The notes beneath the pieces are model-generated. The model was not told the DNA's origin. It worked only from the letters and a program-made list of their open reading frames with translations, and did no database searches. The position numbers were made by a program, and so were the translations under genes. A stretch of DNA of 64,000 bases from Phycisphaerae bacterium (lineage in GTDB: Bacteria > Planctomycetota > Phycisphaerae > UBA1845 > CAIVHJ01), in the NCBI GenBank assembly GCA_022072405.1, contig JAJVHX010000002.1, positions 1-64,000 on the forward strand, given 5' to 3'. Every line of letters starts with the position of its first letter. Position 1 is the first letter of the stretch. Positions 15,439 through 24,467 of this stretch are shown here, piece after piece.

Positions 15439-18400
15439 ATGAATAATGTGCGTACCCATGTGCTGGTGTGTACCGGTGGCGGCTGCATCGCCTCCGGAGC
15501 GCTGGAAGTCAGCACCGCTCTGCGGCAGCAGATTGAAACCCAGGGCCTGCAGGAAGAAGTCAAAGTGATTGAAACGGGCTGCCTGGGGCCTTGCGCGGTG
15601 GGTCCGGTGGCGGCGGTTTATCCGGATGGCGTGTTCTATCAGAACATCCGCCCGGATGATATTCCGGAAATCGTGAATGAACATCTGCTCAAAGGCCGTG
15701 TCGTGCAGCGGCTGATTCACAAGGCGCCGATCACCGATGAACGCGTAGCCAACCTGCACGAAATCGGATTTTTCAAAAAGCAGGTCAAGATCGTGCTGCG
15801 GAATTGCGGCATTATTGATCCGCTGAAGATAGAGGAGTATATCGCCCGAGACGGCTATGCCGCGATGGCTAAGGTCCTGACGGCGATGAAACCGGAAGAA
15901 GTAATCGACGTGGTCAAGAAATCGGGATTGCGTGGCCGAGGCGGTGCCGGATTTCCGACCGGTCTCAAATGGCAGTTCACGCGCAAAAGTCCCGAAAAAA
16001 CCAAATACATTCTTTGTAATGGTGATGAAGGCGATCCCGGTGCCTTCATGGATCGCAGCGTGCTGGAAGGCGACCCGCACAGCGTGATCGAGGGCATGGC
16101 TATCGCCGCCTACGCGATTGGTGCGGAACAGGGATACGCCTATATCCGAGCGGAATATCCGCTGGCGGTGCAGCGTTTTGAACACGCCCTGAAACAGGCC
16201 CGCGAGTATGGCCTGCTGGGCCGCAATATCATGAACAGCGGATTTTACTTTGATATCGAAGTCCGCATGGGCAGCGGGGCGTTCGTTTGCGGTGAAGAAA
16301 CGGCGCTGATGACCAGCATCGAAGGCAATCGCGGTGAACCGCGTCCGCGTCCGCCCTTCCCCGCCGTCAGGGGTTTGTGGGACAAACCCAGTTGCCTGAA
16401 CAATGTGGAGACTTTCGCCAACGTGGCGCCCATTATTCTGCACGGCGCCGAATGGTACGCCTCTTTTGGAACGGAGAAAAGCAAAGGAACCAAAGTCTTC
16501 GCTCTGGCTGGTGCGGTGAACAACACCGGGCTGGTGGAAGTGCCGATCGGCATGCCGCTGGGTGAAATCATTTACGACATCGGCGGCGGAATTCCGGAAG
16601 GCAAAAAATTCAAAGCGGCCCAGATGGGCGGCCCGTCCGGCGGGTGCATCCCCAAGGAACATCTGAATACGCCGGTGGATTACGAGTCGTTGAATGAACT
16701 CGGCGCCATCATGGGTTCGGGCGGCATGATCGTCATGGACGAAGACACCTGCATGGTGGATGTGGCCCGTTTCTTTCTTGATTTTGTGCAGGATGAATCC
16801 TGCGGGAAGTGCCCGCCCTGTCGCGTGGGCACCAAGCGCATGCTGGAAATCGTCACGCGCATCTGCGACGGTCACGGCCAGGAGGGCGATATCGAAAAGC
16901 TCATCGAACTGGGCAACATGATCAAAGATACCTCGCTGTGCGGATTGGGCCAGACGGCGCCCAACCCGGTGCTCTCGACCATTCGCTATTTCCGAGATGA
17001 ATATGAAGCCCATATTCGCGACAAGCATTGCCCGGCGGATGTCTGTCCCGCGTTGACTCGCGCCCCCTGTCAGAGCGCCTGCCCCGCCGGAGTGGATATT
17101 CCCGGCTTTGTGTCGCTGATCGGCGAGAAACGCTACGCCGAAGCGCTGGCGTTGCATCGCGAGAAGAATCCCTTCGCCTCGGTCTGTGCCCGGGTCTGTT
17201 TCCACACCTGCGAAGACAAGTGCCGCCGCGGAACGCTCGATGAGGCGGTGGCCATTCGCAATCTCAAACGGTTCATGGTGGATCAGGAAGTCACTGTTCA
17301 ATTGCCGGAAGTTCGCGAAAGCGAAGCCAACGCCCAGCGCAAAGTTGCGATTGTGGGTGCGGGTCCGGCGGGATTGTCCTGTGCCTATTTCCTGGCCCGG
17401 CTGGGCTATCGTCCCCGGGTGTTTGAAGCCGAACAACGCCCCGGCGGCATGCTCGTGCAGACCATACCGGCTTATCGGCTGCCCCGCGAAGAGCTGGCCC
17501 GCGAAATCCGCATGATCGAACGGCTGGGCGTGGAGATTCAGACCAATACGCGAATGGGCCGGGATTTCACCCTGCAGGGACTCCGCGACGAAGGTTACGA
17601 GGCGGTGTTCCTGGGCATCGGTGCCTCGGTCGGCACCAAGCTCGGCATTCCCGGTGATGATGCTGAAGGCGTCACCGACGCGCTCAACTTTCTGCGTGAA
17701 TACAACATTCGCGGATCGGTACCGGTGGGTAAGAAAGTGGTGGTGATCGGGGGAGGCAATGCCGCCATCGATGCCGCCCGCACCGCCCTGCGACTGGGGG
17801 CTGCCTCGGTCACTATCCTGTACCGCCGAACCCGTGCGGAAATGCCCGCTTACGCCGAAGAGGTGGACGAAGCCGAACACGAAGGTGTGCGGCTGACGGT
17901 GCTCACGGCACCGTCGGAGATTATCACCAAGAACGGCCGCGTGTCGGGCGTGAAGTGCCGCAACATGGTGCTGGGTGAGTTTGATCGCAGCGGTCGTCGC
18001 CGACCGGTCGCCGGCAGCGAAGCGGAATTCGTCGTCCAGGCGGATCAGGTCATCGCCGGTATCGGTCAAACCCTCGGCAATACGCAGGTTTTCGAGCAGA
18101 TGGGCTTGGCGCTGAATCGTTCCGGTTTCATCCCTGCCAATTCGATCACCGGCCAAACATCGATCAACTGGATTTATGCCGGTGGCGACGCAGTGGCGGG
18201 TCCGTGGTCCGTCGTCGGAGCGATACAAGCCGGCGAACGCGCCGCGGTGGGCATCGACCTGATGCTGACCGGCGAGGAACACGCCTTCTGGCGGGGCGAG
18301 AAGGAGAACGACACCTTCTTCGATCCCGATGCCGACCCGGTGCAATACCCGCGGCCGGAATTCGCCATGATCCCGGTGGCCCGCCGCAAACATAATTTCC

Positions 18401-18495
18401 AGGAAGTAGAGTTGCCCTGGGCTGAACCGGTGGCGGTGCGCGAATCCAAACGATGTTTACGTTGCGATTTTCGACAACCGGCTGAACAGCATTAA
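15439..18495 (+). CDS. hndC: NuoF/HndC flavin subunit fused to GltD-like FAD oxidoreductase
   Basis: The 1018-residue protein is a fusion. Residues 1-95: thioredoxin-like [2Fe-2S] domain (CTGGGCIASG, CLGPCAVG). 100-530: NuoF with the NADH/FMN site GRGGAGFPTGLKW, SLBB region and [4Fe-4S] motif CGKCPPCRVGTKRM. 530-630: Fer4_20-type helical domain with CPADVCPAL, CQSACPAG and CARVCFHTCEDKCRRG. 634-1018: FAD/NAD(P) oxidoreductase (VAIVGAGPAGLSCA; second nucleotide site VVVIGGGNAAIDAARTA). The tail CLRCDF adds two cysteines. The usual HndC ends after a ferredoxin domain, at about 500-620 residues. The extra half resembles glutamate synthase small subunit or NfnB and implies a second pyridine nucleotide site. 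No frame break is present at the joint. Confidence 0.9.
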   Translation: MNNVRTHVLVCTGGGCIASGALEVSTALRQQIETQGLQEEVKVIETGCLGPCAVGPVAAVYPDGVFYQNIRPDDIPEIVNEHLLKGRVVQRLIHKAPITDERVANLHEIGFFKKQVKIVLRNCGIIDPLKIEEYIARDGYAAMAKVLTAMKPEEVIDVVKKSGLRGRGGAGFPTGLKWQFTRKSPEKTKYILCNGDEGDPGAFMDRSVLEGDPHSVIEGMAIAAYAIGAEQGYAYIRAEYPLAVQRFEHALKQAREYGLLGRNIMNSGFYFDIEVRMGSGAFVCGEETALMTSIEGNRGEPRPRPPFPAVRGLWDKPSCLNNVETFANVAPIILHGAEWYASFGTEKSKGTKVFALAGAVNNTGLVEVPIGMPLGEIIYDIGGGIPEGKKFKAAQMGGPSGGCIPKEHLNTPVDYESLNELGAIMGSGGMIVMDEDTCMVDVARFFLDFVQDESCGKCPPCRVGTKRMLEIVTRICDGHGQEGDIEKLIELGNMIKDTSLCGLGQTAPNPVLSTIRYFRDEYEAHIRDKHCPADVCPALTRAPCQSACPAGVDIPGFVSLIGEKRYAEALALHREKNPFASVCARVCFHTCEDKCRRGTLDEAVAIRNLKRFMVDQEVTVQLPEVRESEANAQRKVAIVGAGPAGLSCAYFLARLGYRPRVFEAEQRPGGMLVQTIPAYRLPREELAREIRMIERLGVEIQTNTRMGRDFTLQGLRDEGYEAVFLGIGASVGTKLGIPGDDAEGVTDALNFLREYNIRGSVPVGKKVVVIGGGNAAIDAARTALRLGAASVTILYRRTRAEMPAYAEEVDEAEHEGVRLTVLTAPSEIITKNGRVSGVKCRNMVLGEFDRSGRRRPVAGSEAEFVVQADQVIAGIGQTLGNTQVFEQMGLALNRSGFIPANSITGQTSINWIYAGGDAVAGPWSVVGAIQAGERAAVGIDLMLTGEEHAFWRGEKENDTFFDPDADPVQYPRPEFAMIPVARRKHNFQEVELPWAEPVAVRESKRCLRCDFRQPAEQH

Positions 18496-18562
18496 TGGAG
18501 CGTGTGCGCTGTTGATTGATGACGGGCCTGATGGCCCGAAGCGATAAAGGAGAGTTATCACC

Positions 18563-20353
18563 ATGCCAAGATTGACGGTCGATAATATACCGGTCGAGGT
18601 GGCGGACGGAACGTCCGTACTCGAAGCCGCCCAGCAGGCTGGTATTCGTATTCCCAGTTTATGTTATCTCAAGAATGTGCAAGCCATCGGCGCCTGCCGG
18701 GTGTGTGTCGTCGAAGTTGAAGGGGCGCGCACCCTGGTCGCCTCCTGCGCCCTGCCGGTCGCGGAGGGTATGAAGGTTAAGACCAATACCCAGCGGGTGC
18801 GTGAATCGCGCCGCACCGTGGTCGAATTGCTCCTGTCGGAACATGACGGCGACTGCCAGGTTTGCCCGCGCAGCGAGGATTGCGAACTGCAGGCGGTGGC
18901 CCGCGAGCTGGGCATCAAGAGCATCAGCTATCCCGGAGCCAAGAACAATCGCCCCTGCGACCATAGCACGCCCGCTCTCGATCGGGACATGGGTAAATGT
19001 ATTCTGTGTCGCCGTTGCGTGACCGTTTGCAACTCTGTGCAGGGCGTGGCGGCGCTGTGGGCCCAGAACCGCGGTTTCAAAACGATCGTCGGTCCGGCCT
19101 TCGCTCATGATCTGGCGGATGTGGTCTGCGTGCAATGCGGGCAATGCGCTGCGGTCTGCCCGGTGGGGGCAATTACCGAACGGGACCACATCACGGAAGT
19201 CTGGAAAGCGCTGGATGATCCTTCCAAACATGTCATTGTCCAGACGGCACCTGCGATTCGCGCTGCCCTGGGCGAGTGCTTTGCCTATCCGCCCGGTACG
19301 CTGGTGACGGGTAAGATGGTCGCGGCCCTGCGGCGCCTGGGTTTTCATGGCGTGTTTGATACCAACTTCGCCGCCGACCTGACCATCCTCGAAGAAGGCA
19401 CCGAATTGCTGACTCGTCTGCAGGCTGCTCTGCAAACCAATGGCAACGGGAAAAATCATCACGCACTGCCGCTGCCCATGTTCACCAGTTGCTCACCCGG
19501 CTGGATCAAGTTCATGGAACATTATTATCCCGATATGACGGATCATCTCTCCACCTGTAAATCACCGCAGCAGATGTTCGGAGCCATCGCCAAAACCTAT
19601 TATGCTCAGAAGATCGGCCGGAAAGCCGAAGATATTTTTGTGGCTTCGATCATGCCGTGCACCGCGAAAAAATATGAGTCGCAGCGCCCGGAAATGGACG
19701 GCAGCGGGGTTCGCGATGTGGATGCCGTGCTGACGACGCGGGAACTGGCCCGGATGGTCAAGCAGGCCGGTATTCGCTTTGAACATCTGCCCGATGAAAA
19801 AATGGACGCACCGCTGGGCTTGTCCACCGGTGCGGCGGACATTTTTGCCAATACGGGCGGGGTGATGGAAGCAGCGCTGCGTACGGTGTGGGAAATTGTC
19901 ACCGGCCAGGAACTGCCTTTTGAAAACCTGCACGTGCAACCCATCGCGGGATTGGACGGTGTTAAAGAAGCCTCGGTAACCATCGAGCATACCGTGCCGG
20001 AATGGTCGTTCCTGAAAGGTGTGACCCTGAAGGTCGCCGTAGCCCATGGCTTGACCAACGCCCGCCAACTGATTGAGCAGATTCGCAGTGGGGCAGCGAC
20101 ATATCACTTCATCGAAGTGATGACCTGTCCGGGCGGATGCATCGGCGGTGGCGGCCAGCCGCGCCTGACCAGTAACGAAGTCCGCAAGGCTCGTATCGCC
20201 GCAATATATCGTGAAGATGAAGGACGGGAGCTGCGCAAGTCGCACCAGAATCCCGCGGTCAAACAGTTGTACGAGGAATTTCTGGGAGTACCGCTGGGTG
20301 AAAAATCGCACCACCTGCTCCATACCAAGTATGTGGCTCGAGAACGGGTCTGA
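18563..20353 (+). CDS. hndD: [FeFe] hydrogenase catalytic subunit
   Basis: This 596-residue protein has the full array: an N-terminal [2Fe-2S] domain (CYLKNVQAIGACRVC), the His-Cys3 cluster (HDGDCQVCPRSEDC), two [4Fe-4S] motifs (CILCRRCVTVCN, CVQCGQCAAVCPVGA), then the H-cluster domain. Loop 1 is TSCSPGW near residue 308, loop 2 IMPCTAKKYE near 363, loop 3 VMTCPGGCIGGGGQP near 519. It ends with the small-subunit-like tail (HQNPAVKQLYEEFLG). It catalyses reversible H2 oxidation with electrons passed to HndA-C. Loop 1 has Ser where many enzymes have a second Cys. A 67-bp gap with AAAGGAGAG ribosome site follows hndC. Confidence 0.93.
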   Translation: MPRLTVDNIPVEVADGTSVLEAAQQAGIRIPSLCYLKNVQAIGACRVCVVEVEGARTLVASCALPVAEGMKVKTNTQRVRESRRTVVELLLSEHDGDCQVCPRSEDCELQAVARELGIKSISYPGAKNNRPCDHSTPALDRDMGKCILCRRCVTVCNSVQGVAALWAQNRGFKTIVGPAFAHDLADVVCVQCGQCAAVCPVGAITERDHITEVWKALDDPSKHVIVQTAPAIRAALGECFAYPPGTLVTGKMVAALRRLGFHGVFDTNFAADLTILEEGTELLTRLQAALQTNGNGKNHHALPLPMFTSCSPGWIKFMEHYYPDMTDHLSTCKSPQQMFGAIAKTYYAQKIGRKAEDIFVASIMPCTAKKYESQRPEMDGSGVRDVDAVLTTRELARMVKQAGIRFEHLPDEKMDAPLGLSTGAADIFANTGGVMEAALRTVWEIVTGQELPFENLHVQPIAGLDGVKEASVTIEHTVPEWSFLKGVTLKVAVAHGLTNARQLIEQIRSGAATYHFIEVMTCPGGCIGGGGQPRLTSNEVRKARIAAIYREDEGRELRKSHQNPAVKQLYEEFLGVPLGEKSHHLLHTKYVARERV

Positions 20354-20365
20354 CGGGAAACGAAT

Positions 20366-20800
20366 GTGAGCACGACGGCACCGCTTATCCTGCTGCTGGA
20401 TGATGATCCGGATTTTCTGGAATACAACCGGATCATCCTGGAACCCCAGGGTTACCGGATCTGCTGCGCTGCGGATCAGCAGCAGGCCTGGGCGCTGATG
20501 CAGCAGCAGGTACCGCATCTGATCATTACGGATCTGATGATGGAATCGCTCGATGCCGGATTTGCCTTCGCCCGGCGGGTCCGGCAGAACGACCGCTTTC
20601 GGCAGATTCCGATTATCGTGGCGACGGCGGTGACCAGTCAGTGCGGATTCGATTTCCGGCCTCGCTCGGCGGACGATCTGGCAGCGATGGGTGTCGATGC
20701 CTACTTTGACAAACCGGTATCGCCAGCAGCACTGCTGCTGAAGGTGGCGGAACTGATGCTCAAGGATACGCCAACGCCGGATCGGGAGCGGCTGGAATGA
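20366..20800 (+). CDS. Single-domain response regulator
   Basis: This 144-residue receiver starts at GTG 20366. It keeps the acidic pocket (LLLDDDPDF), the phospho-acceptor Asp in IITDLMMES near residue 54, the Thr/Ala region (IIVATAV) and the Lys of YFDKPVSP. An insertion (SQCGFDFRPRSADDLAAMG) lengthens the loop before the Lys. There is no output domain. It overlaps the next gene by 4 bp. It may shuttle phosphate from the H-cluster sensor kinase at 8804 or from the hybrid protein next to it. Confidence 0.85.
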   Translation: MSTTAPLILLLDDDPDFLEYNRIILEPQGYRICCAADQQQAWALMQQQVPHLIITDLMMESLDAGFAFARRVRQNDRFRQIPIIVATAVTSQCGFDFRPRSADDLAAMGVDAYFDKPVSPAALLLKVAELMLKDTPTPDRERLE

Positions 20801-21933
20801 ACCAGATGCACGTTCTCGTGGTCGATGATGAACCGGGCATGCGCCACAGTATCACCCGGGCCTTGCAGAATGATCACCTCCATCTGCCGGAACTGGACTA
20901 CGATGCTCATTTTGTCATGGCTACTGCAGCCAGCGGTGAAGAGGCCTTGGAAATGCTGACCACCCGCCCGCCGGATCTGGTCCTGCTCGACTACAAAATG
21001 GGCGGCATGACCGGGCTGGAGGTTCTGCGTCATCTCAACCAGAAAACCAGCGACCTGCTGATCATCATGATCACCGCCTTCGCTACCATCGAAACCGCCG
21101 TACAAGCCACCAAGAGCGGAGCTTTTGATTTCATTGCCAAACCTTTTACTCCTGATGAACTGCGCGACACGGTACGCAAAGCAGCCGTTCATCTGGTCAC
21201 CCAGCGTCGGGCGCGGCAACTGGCGGAAGAAAAGCGGCGGGTCCGCTTCGAATTTATTCGTGTACTGGGCCATGAACTCAAGGCGCCGCTGGCAGCCATC
21301 GAAAATTATCTGCTGATTCTGCGCGATCAGACGCTGGGCCAGAACCTCGCCGGGTATGAAAAGGTAATCAAACGATGCCTGACGCGCTCCGAAGGCATGC
21401 GTAAGTTGATTATCGATCTGCTGGACATGACCCGGATCGAATCCGGTGAGAAGCAACGCGCGATCACTCAGTTCGATCTGGTACCGCTGGCCCGGCAGGT
21501 GATGGAAACGCATCAGCCCGTTGCCGAGGGGCGACGGATTGGACTCGAACTTCAGGCGCCTGCCACTTTGCTGATGAGGGGGGATCGTAACGAACTGGAA
21601 ATTGTGCTGAACAATCTGCTATCCAATGCCATCAAGTATAACCGTGATTCCGGTCGAGTGCTGCTGGGCCTCGAAGTCACTCCCGACGACGTACAGATCG
21701 CGGTGACGGACAGTGGTATCGGATTAACCCCGGAAGAGGCGGCCCAGTTGTTTCAGGATTTCTCCCGCATCAAAAATGAGCAGACCCGGGATATTTCGGG
21801 TAGCGGGCTGGGCTTGTCGATCGTCAAGAAAATCGCCCTGCTCTATAATGGTACAGTAGCGGTTCGCAGCGTTCCGGGTTCGGGCAGCACCTTTACCGTG
21901 CATTTGAGATCAGAGAAACCGACAGCAACATGA
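20797..21933 (+). CDS. Hybrid response regulator-histidine kinase
   Basis: Of 378 residues, the first 125 are a receiver (VVDDEPGMR, Asp in LVLLDYKMGG, Lys in FIAKPF). A short linker leads to HisKA (VLGHELKAPLAAI, acceptor His) and an ATPase domain (NNLLSNAIKYN, DSGIGL, GSGLGLSI). The receiver-first order suits a relay or a kinase whose activity is set by phosphorylation. There is no sensor or DNA-binding domain, so the input must come from another kinase, with the H-cluster sensor upstream the natural candidate. ATGA overlaps join it to both neighbours. Confidence 0.87.
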   Translation: MNQMHVLVVDDEPGMRHSITRALQNDHLHLPELDYDAHFVMATAASGEEALEMLTTRPPDLVLLDYKMGGMTGLEVLRHLNQKTSDLLIIMITAFATIETAVQATKSGAFDFIAKPFTPDELRDTVRKAAVHLVTQRRARQLAEEKRRVRFEFIRVLGHELKAPLAAIENYLLILRDQTLGQNLAGYEKVIKRCLTRSEGMRKLIIDLLDMTRIESGEKQRAITQFDLVPLARQVMETHQPVAEGRRIGLELQAPATLLMRGDRNELEIVLNNLLSNAIKYNRDSGRVLLGLEVTPDDVQIAVTDSGIGLTPEEAAQLFQDFSRIKNEQTRDISGSGLGLSIVKKIALLYNGTVAVRSVPGSGSTFTVHLRSEKPTAT

Positions 21934-22991
21934 ATCGGCAACAAATTCACCAGTGGTTAACTGAGCAGGAACCTGCGGCCTTGGAGCAGCTCTGGCGGCG
22001 CGCGGATCGCGTTCGCCGGGAATATGTCGGTGATGCGGTCTACCTGCGCGGTTTACTGGAAATTTCCAATCATTGTGTTCGCCGCTGCCATTATTGCGGT
22101 ATACGGGCGGATAATCATCAAATCGAACGCTATCGCCTGACTACCGGGGAAATTCTCGAAGGCGTACGGCAGGCCCAGGCCCTCGGTATCGGAACCGTGG
22201 TGTTGCAATCCGGTGAAGATCCGGAACTGACCACCGAGTGGATTGCCGACCTGATTGTTCAGATTCGCCGGCGGTACGACTTAGCCATTACGCTCAGTCT
22301 GGGCGAGCGCGGATATGATGAACTGGCTTACTGGAAACAACTTGGTGCAGATCGTTATCTGCTCCGTTTTGAAACCTCCAACGCCGAATTGTTCGCGCGC
22401 ATTCACCCCGCCGCTGCAGGACGCGTGCAGGATCGAATTATCATCCTTCATCAACTGCGGGAACTGGGCTATGAAGTCGGCAGCGGCGTAATGGTCGGGA
22501 TACCGGGCCAAGGCTACGAAGACTTGATTGAAGATCTGCTGCTCTTCGAGAAGCTGGACCTGGATATGATCGGTATTGGTCCATTCATTGCCCATCCCGA
22601 TACCCCCCTGGGGAAGATTTCCTGGGAAGCCTCGGACCCCGCACAGGTTCCCGCCGACGAGTTGATGACGTTAAAGATGGTCGCCCTGGCCCGGTTGGTT
22701 TGCCCGCAAGCCAACATCCCCAGCACGACGGCGTTGGCCACCATCGACCCGCAGCAGGGCCGCGAGTTGGGTTTGCAGCGCGGAGCGAACATCATCATGC
22801 CCAACCTCACCCCACCCGACTATCGCCGAAAATATGAAATATACCCTGGAAAAGCCTGCCTGCACGAGGAGGCGATTTCCTGTCATTGCTGCCTGGAGCG
22901 TCGCATCATCAATACGCAACGAACCCTCGGGCGCGGACCGGGTTGTTCGCCCAATTGGCAAAGGCGCCGGGAACGATTATCCACCACCTGA
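21930..22991 (+). CDS. hydE: [FeFe] hydrogenase H-cluster maturase HydE (radical SAM)
   Basis: This 353-residue radical SAM enzyme has the CVRRCHYCGIR cluster motif near residue 50. The family segments GIGTVVLQSGEDP, YLLRFETSNAELF, GSGVMVGIPGQ and MIGIGPFIAHPDTPLG all agree with HydE. HydE processes the HydG-derived Fe(CO)2CN synthon towards the [2Fe] subcluster. The gene overlaps the kinase stop by 4 bp and lies 19 bp before hydG. Confidence 0.93.
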   Translation: MNRQQIHQWLTEQEPAALEQLWRRADRVRREYVGDAVYLRGLLEISNHCVRRCHYCGIRADNHQIERYRLTTGEILEGVRQAQALGIGTVVLQSGEDPELTTEWIADLIVQIRRRYDLAITLSLGERGYDELAYWKQLGADRYLLRFETSNAELFARIHPAAAGRVQDRIIILHQLRELGYEVGSGVMVGIPGQGYEDLIEDLLLFEKLDLDMIGIGPFIAHPDTPLGKISWEASDPAQVPADELMTLKMVALARLVCPQANIPSTTALATIDPQQGRELGLQRGANIIMPNLTPPDYRRKYEIYPGKACLHEEAISCHCCLERRIINTQRTLGRGPGCSPNWQRRRERLSTT

Positions 22992-23010
22992 ACATGGAAT
23001 TGATTGACGC

Positions 23011-24438
23011 ATGATTTTCCATGATTTTGAATTCAGTGAGTTGGCCCATAATTTTATCACCGGGGCCTCCTTCGAGGAATGGCTTGGGCAGCCGCCGGCG
23101 GATAGTACCGAAGTGCGCGATCTGGTGGCCTGTAGCCTGAACAAACAGCCGTTGACCCCGATGCAGACCGCGCGCCTGCTCCGCGCCGAAGGCCCCGCGG
23201 TAATCGAAATCATCCTCGACGCCGCCCGCACCCTGAAACGTGAAGTGTACGGTAACCGCATCGTCCTCTTTGCCCCGTTGTATATCGGCAACCTGTGCAC
23301 CAATGACTGCGGCTACTGTGCGTTCCGACGTTCCAATCCCGAAGCCCAGCGGCGCACGCTCAGCACCGATGAGTTGCGGCGGCAGATTGAAACGCTGGAG
23401 CAAAAGGGACACAAACGATTGATCCTGGTCTTTGGGGAGCATCCGCGTTACGACGCCAGATACATTGCCGACGTGGTCCGCCAGGTCTACTCGATTCATA
23501 TCGGCCGGGGTGAAATTCGCCGCGTGAACATCAACGCCGCTCCACTCGACGTCGAAGGATTCCGCGAAGTCAAAGCTGCGGGAATCGGTACCTACCAGAT
23601 TTTCCAGGAAACCTATCACGAACCCACCTATCACCGCTACCATCCCGCCGATACCCGCAAAGGCCATTATCTCTATCGACTCGATGCCCTGAACCGGGCC
23701 ATGACCGCCGGCATCGATGATGTCGGTATCGGGGCGCTCTTCGGGCTGTACGACTGGCGTTTTGACACACTCGGGTTGGTGGCCCACGCTGTGCACCTTC
23801 AAGAAAATTTTGGCGTCGGCCCGCATACCATCAGCTTCCCGCGCATTCAACCGGCGTCGGGTGTGGACTTCGATAATCGCTACATGGTCTCGGATGCCGA
23901 TTTCAAACGGATGATTGCGATCCTCCGGCTGGCTGTACCCTATACAGGACTCATTCTGACCGCGCGGGAATCACCGGAAATCCGCCGCGAAGTGCTGGCC
24001 TTTGGCGTATCGCAGATCGACGCCGGCAGCCGCATCGAACTAGGCGGTTATACCGAAGCCGGGGATGCTCAGACCCAGGTGCTGGAGCGTGAACAATTCC
24101 GCCTCGGCGATGTGCGCTCGCTGGATGAAGTGATGGGTGAACTGCTGCAGGACGGTTATCTGCCGAGCTTCTGCACCGCCTGTTACCGACTCGGCCGTAC
24201 CGGTGAACATTTTATGGAATTCGCCATCCCCGGATTTATCAAACGCTATTGCACCCCCAACGGCTTGACCACCCTGCTGGAATATCTGGTCGATTATGCT
24301 TCGGTTGAAACCCGTCGCGCGGGTGAGGAATTAATCAGCCGGGAACTGGCGATGATGCCCGATAGCGCGCAGAAACAGGAACTGATTCGGCGGATGCAGC
24401 AGATCCGTGAAACCGACGCCCGCGATTTATATTTTTAA
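23011..24438 (+). CDS. hydG: [FeFe] hydrogenase maturase HydG (tyrosine lyase, radical SAM)
   Basis: The 475-residue protein has the radical SAM motif CTNDCGYCAFRR near residue 92 and the C-terminal second-cluster motif CTACYR with a third Cys in KRYCTPN. Both clusters are needed to split tyrosine into CO and cyanide on a dangler iron. Internal segments ILVFGEHPRYD, IFQETYHEPTY and ISFPRIQPASG are typical. Length and order match known HydG enzymes, and its neighbours hydE and aspA-hydF complete the maturation set. Confidence 0.95.
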   Translation: MIFHDFEFSELAHNFITGASFEEWLGQPPADSTEVRDLVACSLNKQPLTPMQTARLLRAEGPAVIEIILDAARTLKREVYGNRIVLFAPLYIGNLCTNDCGYCAFRRSNPEAQRRTLSTDELRRQIETLEQKGHKRLILVFGEHPRYDARYIADVVRQVYSIHIGRGEIRRVNINAAPLDVEGFREVKAAGIGTYQIFQETYHEPTYHRYHPADTRKGHYLYRLDALNRAMTAGIDDVGIGALFGLYDWRFDTLGLVAHAVHLQENFGVGPHTISFPRIQPASGVDFDNRYMVSDADFKRMIAILRLAVPYTGLILTARESPEIRREVLAFGVSQIDAGSRIELGGYTEAGDAQTQVLEREQFRLGDVRSLDEVMGELLQDGYLPSFCTACYRLGRTGEHFMEFAIPGFIKRYCTPNGLTTLLEYLVDYASVETRRAGEELISRELAMMPDSAQKQELIRRMQQIRETDARDLYF

Positions 24439-24467
24439 TGATCAGCGGCAAGTCGAGGGAGTTTACG

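Noticed and set aside
15382..18393. 1003-codon minus-strand frame opposite hndC
   Set aside because: It has no recognisable motif and a composition (Arg/His/Gly/Ala-rich) typical of antisense reading of a GC-biased gene. The plus strand encodes clear NuoF and GltD motifs.
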